From contig CAJQLJ010000086.1 of assembly GCA_905479135.1 (NCBI GenBank), positions 1-35,503 on the forward strand: a stretch of 35,503 nucleotides of DNA, read 5' to 3'. Source of the stretch: an uncultured Campylobacterales bacterium. Its GTDB lineage: Bacteria > Campylobacterota > Campylobacteria > Campylobacterales > Arcobacteraceae. Position 1 is the first letter of the stretch. Every line of letters starts with the position of its first letter. Shown here piece after piece: positions 35,296-35,503 of the stretch. The notes under the pieces were generated by a model. The model ran no database searches, had not been told where the DNA came from, and saw only the letters and a list, made by a program, of their open reading frames with translations. Made by a program: the position numbers and the translations under genes.

Positions 35296-35503
35296 TTGAG
35301 TAGTTTTGCAAAACGAATTATACCTTGTTTAGATGTTGATAATGGAAGAGTAGTAAAAGGAATTAACTTTGTTGGACTTCGTGATGCAGGTGATCCTGTT
35401 GAGGTTGCAAAAAGGTACAATAATGAAGGTGCTGATGAAATAACTTTTTTGGATATTACGGCAAGTCATCAAAATAGAGGAACAATTGTAGATATTGTGA
35501 AAC
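35296..35503 (+). CDS. hisF: Imidazole glycerol phosphate synthase subunit HisF, 3'-truncated by window end (TTG start)
   Basis: Translation from [77 protein letters not shown] upstream. Confidence 0.93.
   Translation, partial: MSSFAKRIIPCLDVDNGRVVKGINFVGLRDAGDPVEVAKRYNNEGADEITFLDITASHQNRGTIVDIVK

Overview
AT-rich, densely coded chromosomal window. Gene content and protein character suggest an Arcobacter-like Campylobacterota; this is inferred from memory, no search was run. Most of the window is housekeeping: gpsA, gatB, accB/accC, a DEAD-box helicase, a PiT permease, asnB, sdhA/sdhB-like genes, PhoH, hemJ, rarA, rluB-like, kdsD-like, rnj, rsmA and the 5' part of hisF. I saw no tRNA, rRNA, CRISPR array, IS element or prophage. 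The main accessory block is about 11.7 kb on the minus strand (3683-15357). It looks like a complete lactate-utilisation module: lutABC, a two-component system with an ABC-substrate-binding-like sensor, a DctPQM TRAP transporter and a 946-aa FAD/Fe-S D-lactate-dehydrogenase-like protein. Strongest non-coding observations: (1) the lutA and dctP promoter regions share an identical 13-nt element (AAAATATCATATC), an 11-bp-phased TATCAT/TTTCAT direct repeat and a TAAAATTA -10-like box, all at the same distance from each start codon, giving a candidate binding site for the OmpR-type regulator between them; (2) two parS-like palindromes lie inside coding sequence, GTTTCACGTGAAAC in the kdsD-like gene and TGTTTCATGTGAAACA in the sdhB-like gene; (3) an AEC-family permease has its natural N-terminus only if translation starts at an ATC codon; (4) two mutually exclusive hairpins precede the PiT gene, one covering its Shine-Dalgarno; (5) several terminator-like hairpins include the upstream gene's stop codon.
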